A stretch of 64,000 nt of DNA from Kibdelosporangium philippinense (GTDB lineage Bacteria; Actinomycetota; Actinomycetes; Mycobacteriales; Pseudonocardiaceae). The notes under the pieces were generated by a model. The model saw only the letters and a program-made list of their open reading frames with translations. It searched no databases and had not been told where the DNA came from. The DNA is taken from the NCBI RefSeq assembly GCF_021390435.2, contig NZ_JAJVCN010000003.1:928501-992500 (forward strand). Reading direction: 5' to 3'. A program made the translations under genes and the position numbers. Below, piece by piece: positions 1 to 8,912 of the stretch; the stretch's first letter is position 1, and each line of letters begins with the position of its first letter.

Positions 1-68
1 GCCTGTTTTAACGTGGGGTGGGTTTGGCGGCTTGGGGGATGCTGGTGGGGGTGGGGCGGGTTTTGGGG

Positions 69-137
69 TTAGAAGCGGCGGCGGTATTCGGCGGGGGAGA
101 CTCCTAGGGATCTTATGAAGGCTCGGCGCATTGTTTC
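69..137 (-). pseudogene. C-terminal fragment of GlxA/AraC-family regulator
   Basis: The minus strand reads ETMRRAFIRSLGVSPAEYRR and then RF-stop, the usual end of an AraC-type helix-turn-helix domain. Its upstream part lies at 1024-1377 on the other side of an IS5-like element. Removing that element with one copy of the TGG target duplication restores an in-frame GYGTPETMRR junction, so this was one gene. Positions 1-68 downstream show no gene. Confidence 0.85.
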
Positions 138-140
138 TGG

Positions 141-1023
141 GAGCGTTATTCTGGCGACTTGATCACCTCAAAATAGGACAACGACCCCAGGCAAGTAAGA
201 TCGTTTTCCTCTCACAGAAGACAACTTACAGGCGGGGTCGTTGCGTTATCAGTCTACTACAGGGCTTGCTGCTGACCAGATCCAGGAGCTTGTCGCGCGC
301 ATCTGGCAGATCATCCAATGCCATGAGAACCAAGCGTGGCCTCCGACCGTGGGACTGTATCGCGCTGTCGTGATCACTTTGGTGTACGTCCGACAGAATC
401 TGAACCAGGCGGCCGTGGGCGATCTGTTCGGCGTCAGTCAGTCGACCGTATCGCGGATCTATCGAGGCATTCTCCCATTGATTGGGCAGGCCCTGTGCCT
501 GCACATTCCAAACCTCAAGGAGGCCATCCGCGGCCGGCTCGTCCTGGTCGACGGAACCGATGTCCCGACCGGCAACCGTGCTGGTCACGAAGACAACTTC
601 TCCGGCAAGCGGCGCCGCGCGGGGCTGAACATCCAGGTCGCCGCCGATACGGAGGGAGGCCTGCTGGGAATATCCGCCCCTCTGCCTGGCTCGATGCATG
701 ACCGGAAAGCGTTCGCCGAGTGTGACTGGGAAGATCTTCTGGCCGAGACCTCAGTCATCGGTGACCCTGCCTATCAGGGCACTCACACGATTACGCCTCG
801 CAAAAAGCCAAAGGGCGGCGAGCTCTCGGCTGGCGACAAGGTGAACAATAAATTCATCTCCTCACTTCGATCCGCCGTCGAGCGATGCATCGCGCATATC
901 AAGAACTGGAAGATGATTGCGACCGGCTATCGAGGACGCCTTTCCGAGCTCCCCAACATCATCCGGATCATCACATCGCTCGAGTTCTATCGACTCGGCT
1001 GGTAACCCTCATGAATAACGCTC
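141..1023 (+). mobile_element. IS5-family insertion sequence with intact ends
   Basis: The 883-bp element has perfect 11-bp terminal inverted repeats, GAGCGTTATTC at 141-151 and its complement at 1013-1023. A 3-bp TGG duplication flanks it at 138-140 and 1024-1026. One transposase gene fills most of it. It lies inside the AraC domain of a GlxA-like gene, and excision with one TGG restores the reading frame. Intact ends, duplication and ORF suggest a recent insertion. Confidence 0.92.
241..1005 (+). CDS. IS5-family transposase (DDE_Tnp_4 type)
   Basis: This 254-residue DDE transposase catalyses movement of the IS that carries it. An N-terminal helix-turn-helix region contains GVSQSTVSRIYRG at about residues 65-77. 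The catalytic core follows, with LVDGTDVP near residue 100 (first Asp), a GDPAYQG block near residue 178 (second Asp) and a C-terminal RSAVERCIAHIKNWK block near residue 210 that supplies the Glu. Length and layout fit the short IS5 transposases with a DDE_Tnp_4 domain. The start is a TTG at 241, the first start in the open frame, and no strong ribosome-binding site is visible. Nothing looks broken, so it may be active. Confidence 0.9.
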   Translation: MRYQSTTGLAADQIQELVARIWQIIQCHENQAWPPTVGLYRAVVITLVYVRQNLNQAAVGDLFGVSQSTVSRIYRGILPLIGQALCLHIPNLKEAIRGRLVLVDGTDVPTGNRAGHEDNFSGKRRRAGLNIQVAADTEGGLLGISAPLPGSMHDRKAFAECDWEDLLAETSVIGDPAYQGTHTITPRKKPKGGELSAGDKVNNKFISSLRSAVERCIAHIKNWKMIATGYRGRLSELPNIIRIITSLEFYRLGW

Positions 1024-1377
1024 TGGGGTTCCGTAGCCGCAGTCTCTGGCTATGCGGTTTATTCCTGCCGCTGTGTCTTCCAGGAGTCTTCGGGCTGCTT
1101 CCAGCCTTACTCGGTCCACGTAGCGGCCGGGGGGCATGCCTGTCTCTGCTGTGAAGACTCGGGCGAATTGGCGGGGGGAGAGGTTTGCTCGCTCTGCTAG
1201 GGCTTCTACCGAGAGTTTTGCGCCTGGGTGCTCGATGATCCACTGCTGGACGTCTCTCAGCGGTTGGCGTTCCGCCGCTTGCAGGGTCAGTGGGGCGCTG
1301 AACTGGGTTTGGTTTCCCGGCCTTCTCAGGTACATCACCAGATGTCTGGCGATGATCAGGGCGCATTCCCTGCCTAG
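1024..1377 (-). pseudogene. Middle fragment of GlxA/AraC-family regulator
   Basis: Read on the minus strand from 1377, this fragment encodes LGRECALIIARHLVMYLRRP, the linker after the DJ-1-like domain of GlxA-type regulators. The first AraC helix-turn-helix follows (ALAERANLSPRQFARVF, then PPGRYVDRVRLEAARRLL). It ends at GYGTPE, where the IS5-like element entered. Its upstream edge is the CTAG at 1374-1377, matching the CTAG at 3088-3091 beside the N-terminal fragment. Joining at CTAG gives VALVEEDLGRECA, a typical GlxA junction. There is no intact start, so this part is not functional. Confidence 0.88.
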
Positions 1378-1651
1378 ATCAACTAGGCCCCTTGAACTTC
1401 GACATTTGAATCAAGTTTTTCGGCGGCATAGCGTCGAGTGTGCCCGCTCCATATCTACAGACTCGTTGTCTGACCAGCCACTTTGGAGTGGCACGGCCGG
1501 TCATCACGGATGATCGGACTTCGGCGCAGCGGGTGGTGGCGGTCTGCCGATCATGACCGCAGGTCCTTGCGTGAGCTTGGCCAAAATCAAGCTGGTCGCG
1601 GAAGCCCAGCTCAGCCACCTACCTCGGCGGTCCGAGGCGACGCCTCACTAC
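1378..1651. other. 274-bp unexplained segment between broken gene and IS701-like element
   Basis: This segment separates the CTAG at the broken glxA fragment from the left terminal repeat of the IS701-like element. The edge carries GCCTAG-ATCAA-CTAGGC. A minus-strand open frame of 79 codons (1379-1618) matches nothing I recognise. It may be a remnant of another element that entered the same CTAG site, or the scar of a rearrangement. Confidence 0.5.
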
Positions 1652-3011
1652 TACGGCAGCCGCACCTTGTGATATTTGAGGTGTTGTCGCTGGTAGTGGC
1701 TGCGGCGGGCTCGGGTTTGGTGGCGTCGTCGCCAGTCTGACCAGTGGTTGGTGTGGGTTTCGGGGTGGACCGGGTGGGTGAGGGTGGCCCAGAGTCGTCG
1801 AATTTCGTTACAGGACAACGGAATCAGTTGGCTTAAGGTGGCGAGATCGCCCCTTTTTGGTCATTGCGGCCGCGTTCTCGATATGCGGTGACGGCGAGGA
1901 ACGCGGCGGCCAGCATCGCCAGGGTGATGTGCCGGTACCAGACGTCGTACTTGCGCACCTGATAGTGATCCAGTCCGGTCTCGTTCTTGGCGAACTGGAA
2001 CGTTTCCTCGACCGCCCAACGGGATCCGGCTACCCGGACCAACTCGGCGACGGGTACTGGTTGGGTGCTGTGGCAGATGTAGTAGGCCAGCTCGCTGGGC
2101 TTGGAGATCGAGCGACGCACCAGCAGGAGGTGCTCGTCAGCGCCGGGGTCGATGAGCAGCCAATCGTAGAGGCGATGTCCCTTGCTGCCCTTACCGGCTG
2201 AGAGTCGTTGCCAGCCTCGTTTCGGCGCGGTCGCGGCGAGTTCGTCGGCTCGCTGAGGCCCGGTTGGAGTGGTGAACCGGTCGTCGCAGGAGACCGCCAT
2301 GACGTAGTTGATGTCCTCGTCCTCCAGCCAGTCCCGCAGTCCGGGGTTGTCGCCGTAGGCTTCGTCGGCGGTGAACCAGCCCACCGTCTGCTTGCCGTGC
2401 TTGGCGATGAGTCGTTCGAGCATCCGCCGCGCCAGCTTCGGTTTGGTCGCGAACCCGACCGTGTCCGCGATGCCCGCCTCGGCACACCGCTCCCGGTCAC
2501 CGGTCCAGGATTTCGGCAGGTAGAGCTCTCGGTCGATCAACGCCCGCCCCCGCGACGACACGTAGGTCAGGAACACGCCGAGCTGGCAGTTCTCGATACG
2601 CCCGGCAGTGCCGGAATACTGACGCTGCACGCCGGCGGATTTGGTGCCCTTCTTGAGAAAACCTGTCTCATCGCCCACCACGACCCCGCTGGGGTCGGCG
2701 AGAGTGTCCAGCACATAGGAACGTAGATCATCCCGCACCGCCTCGGCGTCCCAGCGGTAGAAGTTCAACAACCGCTGCATGCCATCCGGAGTCAGGTCAC
2801 CAGCCTGCTCCGCGATGGTCCAGGAGTTCTTACGCTCGGCTGCCGAGAGCAGTCCCAGCAGGTACATCCGTGCCCGGCGACGTGAGTCCGCCTGCGCGAA
2901 ACGCCCGGCCACCAGCGCGAACATCTCATCGAACCCCGCTCGCCACCGCGTGAGGCGATCATCAACTACAGTCTTCGACGCGGCCACCGCGTCTGCTTCG
3001 AGTCCTAACAC
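1651..3011 (-). pseudogene. IS701-family transposase, frameshifted near C-terminus
   Basis: The main frame (3011 to 1833, 392 residues) carries an IS701-type DDE core: VVGDETGFLKKGTKSAGVQ near residue 110, ADEAYGDNPGLRDWL near residue 214 and SRWAVEETFQFAKNETGLD near residue 335. It runs into a stop after RNDQKGAISPP. The expected C-terminal tail (IPLSCNEIRRLWATLTH to KYHKVRLP-stop) continues in the -1 frame to 1651. The shift lies at a run of five A residues read CAA AAA GGG around 1853-1858. Either one base was lost or gained, or the A-run is a slippage site. The start is a GTG at 3011. A working enzyme would need frameshifting. Confidence 0.82.
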
Positions 3012-3087
3012 ACCTTGAAGTTGATCACGCGGTGGCCGCGTCCATGATCACGACCCCACACCAAGATCACACAGTGCGGTTGCCGTA
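1652..3087 (-). mobile_element. IS701-family insertion sequence
   Basis: The right end, read inward on the minus strand, begins TACGGCAACCGCACTGTGTG. The left end, read on the plus strand from 1652, begins TACGGCAGCCGCACCTTGTG. The match continues for about 29 positions, so these are imperfect terminal inverted repeats. The right flank is CTAG (3088-3091), a YTAR-type target; the left flank is CTAC. The element is about 1436 bp with one transposase frame plus a short -1 frame extension. It interrupts the GlxA-like gene. Confidence 0.82.
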
Positions 3088-3091
3088 CTAG

Positions 3092-3489
3092 GTCTTCTTC
3101 GACCAGCGCCACCAGTGGGTTGTTACTCGACGGCCGGACAGCAGGCCTGCTTGCGCCAGCAGGAACACTCCGCTGCACACCGACACCACTCGCTCTGCTT
3201 TCATCGCGTGCTCACGGAACCAGTCCACCAACTCGGGTTGACCGTCCAAGGTGCCGTATCCGCCTGGCACTAGCAGGGTGTGGGGTTCGGGTGCTTCGTA
3301 GAGATCTATGTCCGGGGTGATTCTCAGGCCGCTTGAGCTTCTGATCACACCTCCGCCCACCGAGGCGGTGATCACTTCGTAGGTGTTCCGGCCCGCGTAG
3401 CGCGCCGCTCCGGTGAAGACCTCGAGCGGGCCTGTCACGTCGAGGCTCTGTATCCCGTCGAACAGGGGGATGAGCACGAGCTTCGACAT
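3092..3489 (-). pseudogene. N-terminal fragment of GlxA-like regulator (DJ-1/PfpI domain)
   Basis: The minus strand from ATG at 3489 encodes MSKLVLIPLFDGIQSLDVTG, then LLVPGGYGTLDG and a nucleophile-elbow VSVCSGVFLLAQAG. This is the DJ-1/PfpI-like sensor domain of GlxA-family AraC regulators. After GRRVTTHW the frame is lost: the next in-phase text, LVALVEEDLG, is one frame away, and the usual 40-50 residues between these motifs are missing. An out-of-frame internal deletion therefore accompanies the insertions. The gene is dead. Confidence 0.87.
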
Positions 3490-3605
3490 GCCTTCATCGT
3501 GCTCAAAGGCGCTGGTGACCGCAATGACGGGGACCCCACTTTTCCGGTCACCCGACCCCCGTGAAAATGCCTCGACACGACCATGTAGAGTTGTCCTTAC
3601 AACGA

Positions 3606-3682
3606 CGCGGGGTGGAGCAGCTCGGTAGCTCGCTGGGCTCATAACCCAGAGGTCGCAGGTTCAAATCCTGTCCCCGCTACCA
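3606..3682 (+). tRNA. Initiator tRNA-fMet (CAT)
   Basis: This is a 77-nt cloverleaf with encoded CCA. The acceptor stem 3606-3612 (CGCGGGG) pairs with CCCCGCT except for a mismatch at the first pair, a hallmark of initiator tRNA. The anticodon stem has three consecutive G-C pairs (GGG/CCC) around CTCATAA, so the anticodon is CAT. The T-arm is GGTTCAAATCC. All three features distinguish it from elongator tRNA-Met. Confidence 0.97.
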
Positions 3683-3689
3683 GATGGTG

Positions 3690-3715
3690 AAGGGCCTGGC
3701 ATCTGCCAGGCCCTT
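3690..3715 (+). terminator. Hairpin terminator after tRNA-fMet
   Basis: A 12-bp perfect stem, AAGGGCCTGGCA and TGCCAGGCCCTT, with a 2-nt loop lies 8 nt after the tRNA. The T-tract is weak (CAGCTTTGT), as is common in high-GC actinobacteria. Confidence 0.8.
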
Positions 3716-4310
3716 CAGCTTTGTCCACGGCTTGGTTCGATGGCCGACCGTTCGTTGTAGACGTTCGCTTCCCATCCACTGTGACCGGTCATGACGCACA
3801 AGTCCCGGCAGGACAGCGGGTTCGTCCATTCGGGGGCGCGGAAGGCATGCAGCCCAATCGCTTCGCGGGCATCCTTCGTCCGGACGAAGCTGGCTGTGTG
3901 GCACAAGGGTGCACTCGGGCGGTGGGTTCGGTTGCGGCGCAGGGCATCCAGTGCATCTCGTCAGGAAACCGTTGGCGCTTCGATATACCGTCCGCCGCTC
4001 CTTCGTTCACATGGCGGAAGAAGTCGGCTGAACCGCGTCAGCACGATCGCTGCTGTCAAGCTCCGCAAGTCGGATACTGCGCCGCACGCGTGCAATCGAC
4101 CTGCCCGAGTGAAATTTCTTGGATGTCCATTGTGGAGTTTGAGTATCGACACGTGCCGTGACGATGTGACCGCTCTGCGCTACGGCAACTGGATCACGCT
4201 GCGGCTATTCGTGGCCGGTCGGAGCCTTGCACCGACCGCTGACCGTGGATCAGCCGCCGACCGGCGCGCCGACTGTGTTCGGCGAGTGGTTGAACTGGCA
4301 CACTGGGCAC
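3716..4310. other. Region without a convincing gene
   Basis: About 600 bp follow the tRNA terminator. A minus-strand frame (3715-3906, 63 codons from a TTG) has coding-like third positions but matches no family I know and overlaps the terminator. Other frames lack good starts. It may hold a gene remnant. Confidence 0.4.
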
Positions 4311-5408
4311 ATGGAGCTCGTGCCCCCCTCACCGGAGATGGAGGCCTTGTTTTCCCGGCAGGAGGCTGAGTATGAGCGCCTGGTCCGGGGGAGCTCGTTG
4401 CCGTTACTCGGCATGGCCGAACCCGCGCCACAGCCTCGCTTACTCGGCGAGGCTGAGATCAACGATGGCATCGTGGAAAGCATCGGTCTTGCCTATGGCG
4501 ACCTGATGCGACCAAGTGGACCGCTTGTCCAGGTGCACACCGCGCGGTGGTCGCAGAGCAGGCAAGGACCGCCAGATCTGCGTTACTTCTTGGAAAACTT
4601 GCTGGACAGCATGGGTGACGAGAATCCAGTGGACGGCGATCCCGTGCCAGCGCACGTCGTTGTGAACGGCACACCGCGGCCGGCTTCGTTGCTGCACACC
4701 AGACGCAAGCTGTGGGCGGCTCGTTGCTGGCACCAGGATTCCGATGTGATCGTCGTGGCGCGCGAGTGGGAACTGGCTTCGACGCATCTTGTCGCCGTGC
4801 CGTCGATCGAGTCTTTCCTTCGCGGGCGTAGGGAATACCTGCACGATCTCCGCACGAACCCGCCGACGATGCCGATCATCGACCGGCCATTCGACGTGGC
4901 CACAGCACATCGTTCGCTGATCGACGCGACACTCGCGCGCAGCCGCCAACTGGAAGCCGCGGCGCGCCAAGGGCGTCCGCCCCGCCTTCGCGCCAACGCC
5001 CGTAAGCACGGCGAACTCTGGGAAGCTGCCGTACGGGCGCAGATGCACCTGGCCGATCAGTCCAGACAGGACGCTAACGAGGCGGTGACCATTCTGGTGA
5101 ACCAGTTGGGCCGTTTGCAGGAGAAAGCCGCCTGGTTCGCCGACAAGCGACTTCGCGACGCCGCCGTGACCGAGACTCTCTTGTACTGGACCGGGATGCG
5201 GCTCGAACTGCTCTCCGCGCCCGCGCAGGAGAGCTGGCGGACGGTGTGGGCGTCACAGCGTTCCTGGTTGCCGGACCCGTTCGCCCATCAGGAAAGAAGT
5301 TCTTCGCAGCACGATGATTCGTTGCGGCGCTGGCATGCTGAGCTTATGACCGGTCAGGACGAATGGCTTCGTGCCTGGTCGGAGTGGGTGCAGCGAAAAA
5401 GTCGCTGA
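4311..5408 (+). CDS. Hypothetical protein, largely alpha-helical
   Basis: No family was recognised. From the ATG at 4311 the product is about 365 residues. It is rich in charged and helix-forming residues, with coiled-coil-like stretches at about 225-300 (many Ala, Arg, Glu and Gln). It has no signal peptide, membrane segment or metal motif. The C-terminus is Trp-rich (DEWLRAWSEWVQRKSR). The frame is open upstream to a TTG at 4227, but that extension is compositionally different and lacks a Shine-Dalgarno site. Translation from 4311 may be nearly leaderless. It stands between the tRNA and the PadR gene, with no operon partner. Confidence 0.7.
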   Translation: MELVPPSPEMEALFSRQEAEYERLVRGSSLPLLGMAEPAPQPRLLGEAEINDGIVESIGLAYGDLMRPSGPLVQVHTARWSQSRQGPPDLRYFLENLLDSMGDENPVDGDPVPAHVVVNGTPRPASLLHTRRKLWAARCWHQDSDVIVVAREWELASTHLVAVPSIESFLRGRREYLHDLRTNPPTMPIIDRPFDVATAHRSLIDATLARSRQLEAAARQGRPPRLRANARKHGELWEAAVRAQMHLADQSRQDANEAVTILVNQLGRLQEKAAWFADKRLRDAAVTETLLYWTGMRLELLSAPAQESWRTVWASQRSWLPDPFAHQERSSSQHDDSLRRWHAELMTGQDEWLRAWSEWVQRKSR

Positions 5409-5511
5409 GCCAATCGGGTGTACTTGCGACATCCGGGTGACGGTATAGCCATTGTGGACAGATGCCCTGCCCATTGTGGACAGCGAGCGAAATTCATGGC
5501 ACGGTGGTTAG

Positions 5512-6012
5512 GTGTCTGAATTGAACGCAACAGCCGCGGCTCTGCTCGGCTTGCTCCATGACGGCCCGAAGACGGGTGGCCAGTTGGTCGCGGTGGCCCG
5601 TGAGCGCTTTGGCGCGTTCTTCAGCGTCACGCGCAGCCAGGTATACCGCGAGCTTCCCGCATTGGCCGACGGTGGCCTTGTCCGCCTTGGCAAGCAGGGC
5701 CCGCGCTCCAGCCAGCAGTACCTGATCACGGCCGCAGGCAAGAAGGCCTTCAAGACCTGGCTTGCCTCAGAGCCTGGTCCAGACCACCTGCGCAGCCCGC
5801 TGATCCTCCGCCTCGTGCACGCCAACAACCTGACCGCGAAGCAGCGCACCGCGTTGGTCGACTCCGCGAAGCAGGCGTACAACGCCGAGCTGGAAGAGGC
5901 CCGCAACTCGGTCAAGAACACTGACGACAACTACGCGAAGGCCATCGGCGAGTTCGCGGTGTCCCGGGCGAGGGCGGCGCTGAAACTGCTCGAAGCCGTC
6001 CCGAAAGACTGA
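5512..6012 (+). CDS. PadR-family transcriptional regulator
   Basis: This 166-residue protein starts at GTG 5512. The N-terminal winged helix at about residues 5-80 has the PadR layout: ALLGLLHDGPKTGGQLV, then SVTRSQVYRELPALADGGLV and a wing ending SSQQYLITAAGKKAFKTWL. The C-terminal half (85-166) is helical, as expected for the PadR dimerisation region. PadR proteins repress nearby stress or efflux genes. No transporter is adjacent here, so the target is unknown. It is transcribed in the direction of prfB, 75 bp upstream. Confidence 0.87.
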   Translation: MSELNATAAALLGLLHDGPKTGGQLVAVARERFGAFFSVTRSQVYRELPALADGGLVRLGKQGPRSSQQYLITAAGKKAFKTWLASEPGPDHLRSPLILRLVHANNLTAKQRTALVDSAKQAYNAELEEARNSVKNTDDNYAKAIGEFAVSRARAALKLLEAVPKD

Positions 6013-6087
6013 ATAAAAGAGGCCGGTCGGCGGCAAACAGCCGACCGGCAACGCACCGGCACGCGGTCTGACGTAACCTTCTTGGCC

Positions 6088-7185
6088 GTGAACCCGGACG
6101 TCGCAGCAGACCTGAACGATCTCTCCGCCACGTTGAAAAGCATCGAGGCGGTGACGGATCTCGATGCGCTGCGCGCTCAGGTGACCGAGCTGGAGCAGCA
6201 GGCCGCGCGCCCCGACCTCTGGGACGACCCGGAGAAGGGGCAGCAGGTGACCAGCCAGCTCTCCCACAAGCAGGGCGAGCTCCGGCGGGTGTCTGAGCTG
6301 CGTCAACGCCTCGACGACCTGCCAGTGCTCTACGAGCTGGCCGAAGACGAAGGTGACGCGGGCAGCCTTGCCGAAGCCGACACCGAGCGCGAAAAGCTGC
6401 GCGCGGACATTTCCACGCTCGAGGTCCGGACGCTTCTGTCCGGCGAATACGACGAACGTGACGCACTGGTCACGGTCCGTTCCGAAGCGGGCGGCGTGGA
6501 TGCGGCTGACTTCGCCGAAATGCTCCTGCGGATGTACATGCGGTGGTCTGAGCGGCACGGCTATCAAGTCGAGGTCTACGACACCTCATACGCCGAAGAA
6601 GCCGGTATCAAGTCCGCCACGTTCAAAGTCACGGCGCCTTTCGCCTACGGCACTCTTTCCGTCGAACAAGGAACCCACCGGCTTGTGCGGATCTCGCCGT
6701 TCGACAACCAGGGCCGCAGGCAGACGTCTTTCGCCGGTGTCGAGGTTGTTCCGGTGGTCGAACAGTCCGACCACGTCGACATCGACGAGAAGGATCTGCG
6801 CATCGACGTCTACCGGTCCTCCGGTCCTGGCGGCCAGGGCGTGAACACGACCGACTCCGCGGTACGCATCACACACATACCGACAGGAATCGTCGTCTCG
6901 TGCCAGAACGAGCGCTCGCAGTTGCAGAACAAGGCCTCCGCGATGGCCGTTCTGCAGTCGAAGCTGCTGGAGCGTCAGCGCCAGGAAGAACAGGCCAAGA
7001 TGGACGAGTTGAAGGGCGACGGCGGCTCTAGCTGGGGAAACCAGATGCGCTCGTACGTTCTTCACCCGTACCAGATGGTCAAGGATCTGCGCACGGAGTA
7101 CGAAGTGGGGAATCCCTCCGCTGTTCTGGACGGCGATATCGACGGATTCCTCGAGGCTGGAATTCGGTGGCGGCGTACTAACTGA
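6088..7185 (+). CDS. prfB: Peptide chain release factor 2
   Basis: RF2 recognises UGA and UAA in the ribosomal A site and triggers peptide release. The 365-residue product shows the helical N-terminal domain, the codon-recognition tripeptide SPF at about residues 203-205 (RISPFDNQGRRQTSFAG) and the catalytic GGQ near residues 248-250 (SGPGGQGVNTTDSAVRITH). The frame is continuous, so the autoregulatory +1 frameshift of Escherichia coli prfB is absent, as in most actinobacteria. I chose GTG at 6088 over an in-frame TTG at 6082 because its N-terminus fits the family. ftsE follows after about 60 bp. Confidence 0.96.
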   Translation: MNPDVAADLNDLSATLKSIEAVTDLDALRAQVTELEQQAARPDLWDDPEKGQQVTSQLSHKQGELRRVSELRQRLDDLPVLYELAEDEGDAGSLAEADTEREKLRADISTLEVRTLLSGEYDERDALVTVRSEAGGVDAADFAEMLLRMYMRWSERHGYQVEVYDTSYAEEAGIKSATFKVTAPFAYGTLSVEQGTHRLVRISPFDNQGRRQTSFAGVEVVPVVEQSDHVDIDEKDLRIDVYRSSGPGGQGVNTTDSAVRITHIPTGIVVSCQNERSQLQNKASAMAVLQSKLLERQRQEEQAKMDELKGDGGSSWGNQMRSYVLHPYQMVKDLRTEYEVGNPSAVLDGDIDGFLEAGIRWRRTN

Positions 7186-7244
7186 GAGTGTTAAACCATC
7201 CCTTGGCAACGGGCCGATAACGGTCGTGGGTAGACTCCGCGACC

Positions 7245-7934
7245 GTGATCCGGCTTGAACATGTTTCCAAGAGCTACAAGACGTCGACGCGTCCCGCGTT
7301 GGACGACGTCTCGGTGGACATGGACAAGGGGGAGTTCGTCTTCCTGATCGGTCCGTCCGGTTCGGGAAAGTCCACCTTCCTGCGCTTGTTGCTGCGTGAG
7401 GAAGTGCCCACCAAGGGCAAGCTTTACGTCAACAACTTCGACATCACGAGGATGTCGCGCCGCCGGATACCCCGGCTGCGGCAGTCCATCGGCTGTGTGT
7501 TCCAGGACTTCCGGCTGTTGGTCAACAAGACCGTCGCGGAGAACGTGGCGTTCGCGCTGGAAGTGATCGGCAAGCCCGCGCACACCATCCGCAAGGTGGT
7601 GCCCGAGGTGCTTGAGCTGGTCGGTCTTGACGGTAAGGCCAACCGCATGCCCAACGAGCTGTCCGGTGGTGAGCAGCAGCGTGTGGCGATCGCGCGCGCG
7701 TTCGTCAACCGGCCGCTGATGCTGCTCGCGGATGAGCCGACCGGAAACCTCGACCCCGACACCAGCCAGGACATCATGCTGCTGCTCGAGCGGATCAACC
7801 GCACGGGCACGACCGTCCTGATGGCCACGCATGACCATTCCATCGTGGACTCGATGCGCCGCAGGGTCGTCGAGCTCGCGTTCGGCAGGGTCATCCGCGA
7901 TGACGCCCGAGGCGTGTACGGCGTGGGCCGCTAA
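7245..7934 (+). CDS. ftsE: Cell division ATP-binding protein FtsE
   Basis: FtsE is the ATPase of the FtsEX complex, which couples the division site to cell-wall hydrolases. The 229-residue ABC protein has Walker A GPSGSGKST at about 36-44, the Q-loop in VFQDFRLL, the signature LSGGEQQRVAIARA, Walker B LLADEPTGNLDP and the switch histidine in ATHDHSIVD. The start is GTG at 7245. The order prfB-ftsE-ftsX-smpB is the standard actinobacterial arrangement and supports co-transcription. The ftsX start follows 42 bp after its stop. Confidence 0.96.
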   Translation: MIRLEHVSKSYKTSTRPALDDVSVDMDKGEFVFLIGPSGSGKSTFLRLLLREEVPTKGKLYVNNFDITRMSRRRIPRLRQSIGCVFQDFRLLVNKTVAENVAFALEVIGKPAHTIRKVVPEVLELVGLDGKANRMPNELSGGEQQRVAIARAFVNRPLMLLADEPTGNLDPDTSQDIMLLLERINRTGTTVLMATHDHSIVDSMRRRVVELAFGRVIRDDARGVYGVGR

Positions 7935-7976
7935 GCCGAAGAAGTAATCCCCCGACCTGCGAGGAAACCCGCACCG

Positions 7977-8882
7977 ATGCGTTTCAGTTTCGTGTTGACC
8001 GAAGTCCTGACCGGACTGCGGCGCAACGTCACGATGACCGTCGCGATGATCCTGACCACAGCCATCTCGCTTGGACTGCTGGGGGGCGGTCTGCTGGTGG
8101 TCCGGATGATCGACCACATGCGCGACAACTTCGGTGACGAAGTCGAAGTCAACGTGTACCTCAACAGGGACATCAGCACCACGGACAAGGACTGCAAGCA
8201 GCAGCCGTGTGCGGGTATCCAGTCCGCGCTCTCCCAGGACGCGAACGTCGAGGACGTCCGCTGGGAGAACCAGGACCAGGCCTTCGACCGGTTCCAGCGC
8301 GTCTTCTCCGGCCAGCCTGAGCTGCTGGAACTGACCCGCAAGGAGTCGTTGCCGGCGACGTTCCACCTGAAGCTGCGCAACCCGGACCGGGCCGACGTCA
8401 TCGTGCAGACGTACAGCAACAAACCTGGCGTCGACCGGGTCGAGGACCAGGGTGTGTTCCTCGAACGGTTCTTCGGCGTGCTCAACGGTGTCCGGAACGG
8501 AACATGGGTGGTGGCGGCCATTCAGGCCGTCGCCGCGTTGTTGCTGATCTCGAACACCATCCAGGTTTCGGCGTTCACGCGGCGGACCGAGGTCGGCATC
8601 ATGCGCCTGGTCGGCGCCACGCGCTGGTACACGCAGCTGCCGTTCCTCTTGGAGGCGGTGGTCGCCGGCCTTGTCGGTGCGTTGCTGGCGATCGGTGGCC
8701 TCGTCGGTATCAAGGGGATCTTCATCGACAACGTGCTCGCTGAACCGATAGCCGCGAACATCATCCCGAGAATCCCGCTACTGGACATCTTCTGGCCGGT
8801 CGCGCCGATCCTGATCGTCGTCGCGATGCTGATCTCGGCGGTCACGGGGTACGTCACCCTGCGGCTCTACGTGCGAACTTAA
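7977..8882 (+). CDS. ftsX: Cell division protein FtsX, permease subunit
   Basis: This 301-residue FtsX-type membrane protein has a first transmembrane helix at about 22-43 (TMTVAMILTTAISLGLLGGG). A large extracytoplasmic domain of roughly 120 residues follows, then three C-terminal helices (about 178-198, 220-245 and 270-295). A cysteine pair (DKDCKQQPCAG) lies in the extracellular domain, a common feature of actinobacterial FtsX that probably forms a disulfide. It acts with FtsE to control peptidoglycan hydrolases. The ATG at 7977 lies a few bases after a GAGGAAAC ribosome-binding region. Confidence 0.95.
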   Translation: MRFSFVLTEVLTGLRRNVTMTVAMILTTAISLGLLGGGLLVVRMIDHMRDNFGDEVEVNVYLNRDISTTDKDCKQQPCAGIQSALSQDANVEDVRWENQDQAFDRFQRVFSGQPELLELTRKESLPATFHLKLRNPDRADVIVQTYSNKPGVDRVEDQGVFLERFFGVLNGVRNGTWVVAAIQAVAALLLISNTIQVSAFTRRTEVGIMRLVGATRWYTQLPFLLEAVVAGLVGALLAIGGLVGIKGIFIDNVLAEPIAANIIPRIPLLDIFWPVAPILIVVAMLISAVTGYVTLRLYVRT

Positions 8883-8912
8883 CCGTTCGCACGCGAGGGT
8901 AAAGTTCAGTTC

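Noticed and set aside
6088..6200. Programmed frameshift in prfB
   Set aside because: The frame is continuous from GTG 6088 with no in-frame UGA, so no frameshift is needed.
7191..8366. 391-codon minus-strand open frame across ftsE and ftsX
   Set aside because: Antisense to confirmed core genes; no motif.
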